A stretch of 64,000 bases of DNA from Gossypium raimondii (Eukaryota; Streptophyta; Magnoliopsida; Malvales; Malvaceae): positions 16,120,001 to 16,184,000 of the forward strand of contig NC_068569.1 of the NCBI RefSeq assembly GCF_025698545.1. The letters run 5' to 3'. Below are positions 62,991 to 64,000 of this stretch, piece after piece. The stretch's first letter is position 1, and every line of letters begins with the position of its first letter. Made by a program: the position numbers and the translations under genes. The notes beneath the pieces are model-generated. The model searched no databases. It saw only the letters and a list, made by a program, of their open reading frames with translations, and was not told the DNA's origin.

Positions 62991-64000
62991 TTAAACAGAA
63001 ACGTTTTAAAAAATTTATAGGCTTAAGAGTAAAAAATTATTGTATGCAGATAATTTTAATCCTAAAAATTCTATTGTTGTTTTCTCTAGCTCTATCTCTT
63101 TAGGGCTTAATATAGAGAAATAATATTAAGATGTTTTCTATGTTTTTCTAATGTATCTGAAAATATTAAAATATCATCTATATATACTACACAAAATTTT
63201 TTATATTTATTAAAAATAGAATCCATCCATCTTTGGAAGATTTGAGGAGCATTACAAAGTCCAAATGGCATTACTCTCCATTGATAATGTCCACTAGGAG
63301 TACTAAAGGCTGTTAAAGGTTTAGATTTATCAGTTAGCATAATTTGCCAAAATCTCGATTTACAATCAAATTTACTAAAGTGTTTAGCTTGATTAATCAA
63401 AAACATCTTTTCTTGGAATAAAATATCCATAAAAATAATATTTTGATTTAATCTTTTATAATTAATAACCATCCTAGCTTTTCCTCTTTTATTTCAAAGA
63501 TAGTTTCTAACCATAAAAGTTGGACTAGAATGTGGACTATTAGTTTTTCTATTAATCCTTTTTTAATAATTCATTAATATGTATTTCAAATTCATCTATA
63601 TCTTGTTTAATATAGATCATAGGTTTAACTCTAATAATTTTATTGGGTTTTTCAATTTAATTTCACAAGATCTAGGACTATTTTGCCATAATTTTAATGG
63701 TTCTTCACTAAAATTATCTTCTAAAATTTTAAACAACCAATGATTTGTTTCTAGTTGTTTAATATGTTCTTTCTTTGTTGGTGTAAAATTTTATCACACA
63801 CAAATTTATGGTTTTCTACCAATGATATTTTCACGAAGATTTTTCTCTGATAACATAATTAAATTTTAATCAATAAAAATGGTTGATGTTGATATATAAA
63901 ATTATTTCCTAATAATATATCTCCATGCATTACAGAAAATATAAAATTTTAGGAATCACAAATCTTACATTATTTATGTAGATTGATATATTTCTAGCTT
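62990..64000 (-). pseudogene. Endogenous caulimovirid (pararetrovirus) reverse-transcriptase fragment
   Basis: The open stretch at 63472-63107 on the minus strand shows reverse-transcriptase hallmarks: MVINYKRLNQN, FSKFDCKSRFWQI, LTAFSTPSGHYQW, MPFGLCNAPQIFQRWMDSIF and the catalytic YIDD (CVVYIDDILIFS). The FDCKS..WQ and PSGHY.W...PFGL.NAPQIFQ text fits Caulimoviridae better than Ty3/gypsy. Similar sequence continues beyond both ends in other frames: an IEFLGL block near 63045 and a SPHSSPTFMV block near 63500. It is broken by an in-frame TGA near 63497, a frame change near 63555, others upstream, and one near 63106. It is a dead genomic fossil. The virus genus is not determinable here, and it runs off the window. 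Confidence 0.87.

Noticed and set aside
63107-63472. Assignment of the reverse transcriptase to Ty3/gypsy
   Set aside because: The motif set around the active site fits Caulimoviridae better, and no LTR, primer site or integrase is seen, though the short length leaves some doubt.
1-64000. tRNA, rRNA, CRISPR, centromeric or telomeric arrays
   Set aside because: Looked for on both strands by eye; nothing convincing. CRISPR arrays are not expected in a plant nucleus, and the tandem repeats are short LTR minisatellites.

Overview
The window is nuclear DNA from a flowering plant, most likely cotton (Gossypium) or a close Malvaceae relative. It is AT-rich, genes have GT-AG introns, much of the sequence is LTR-retrotransposon debris, and the protein genes (CYP82 P450s, a KANADI-type factor, a plant B3 protein, plant TMEM147) are dicot-like. 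The genus is inferred from the CYP82 cluster and repeat style. No alignment or database search was run.

Region 1 (1-12.9 kb) is a stack of LTR fragments and solo LTRs in both orientations, with two hAT-like elements inserted. Several elements are bounded exactly by target-site duplications. Region 2 (12.9-35.4 kb) is a CYP82 cytochrome P450 cluster: one gene on the plus strand (14,058-15,716) and two on the minus strand (31,196-32,931 and 33,540-35,364). The intact two-exon reading frames predict 523, 526 and 525 aa. About 15 kb of retrotransposon DNA separates the first gene from the other two, including a decayed Athila-like pol fragment and another solo LTR. A second copy of the first gene's upstream region, TATA box included, lies at 30.46-30.88 kb with no plus-strand P450 behind it, so the array once had a different layout.

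Region 3 (36.6-41.3 kb) holds a solo Copia-like LTR, a broken Ty3/gypsy LTR-gag-protease fragment, and an inverted, internally deleted duplicate of the same locus. Region 4 (45.6-62.1 kb) holds three ordinary genes: a six-exon KANADI4/ABERRANT TESTA SHAPE-like transcription factor (minus), a seven-exon TMEM147 homologue (plus) and a REM16-like two-B3-domain protein (minus). A hAT MITE and a piece of plastid ycf4 lie between them. Region 5 (63.0-64.0 kb) is a decayed endogenous caulimovirid reverse-transcriptase fragment.

The P450 cluster probably serves specialised metabolism; CYP82D enzymes of cotton act in sesquiterpenoid (gossypol-type) and related pathways, but the substrates here cannot be read from sequence. 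KANADI4 and the B3 protein are DNA-binding regulators, and TMEM147 is an ER translocon-associated housekeeping protein. Nothing links these functionally to the P450s beyond proximity. I did not find a convincing new biological system. The strongest leads are the orphan duplicated P450 promoter, the inverted duplication with a microhomology deletion, and the lineage-variable palindromic minisatellites inside related LTRs.
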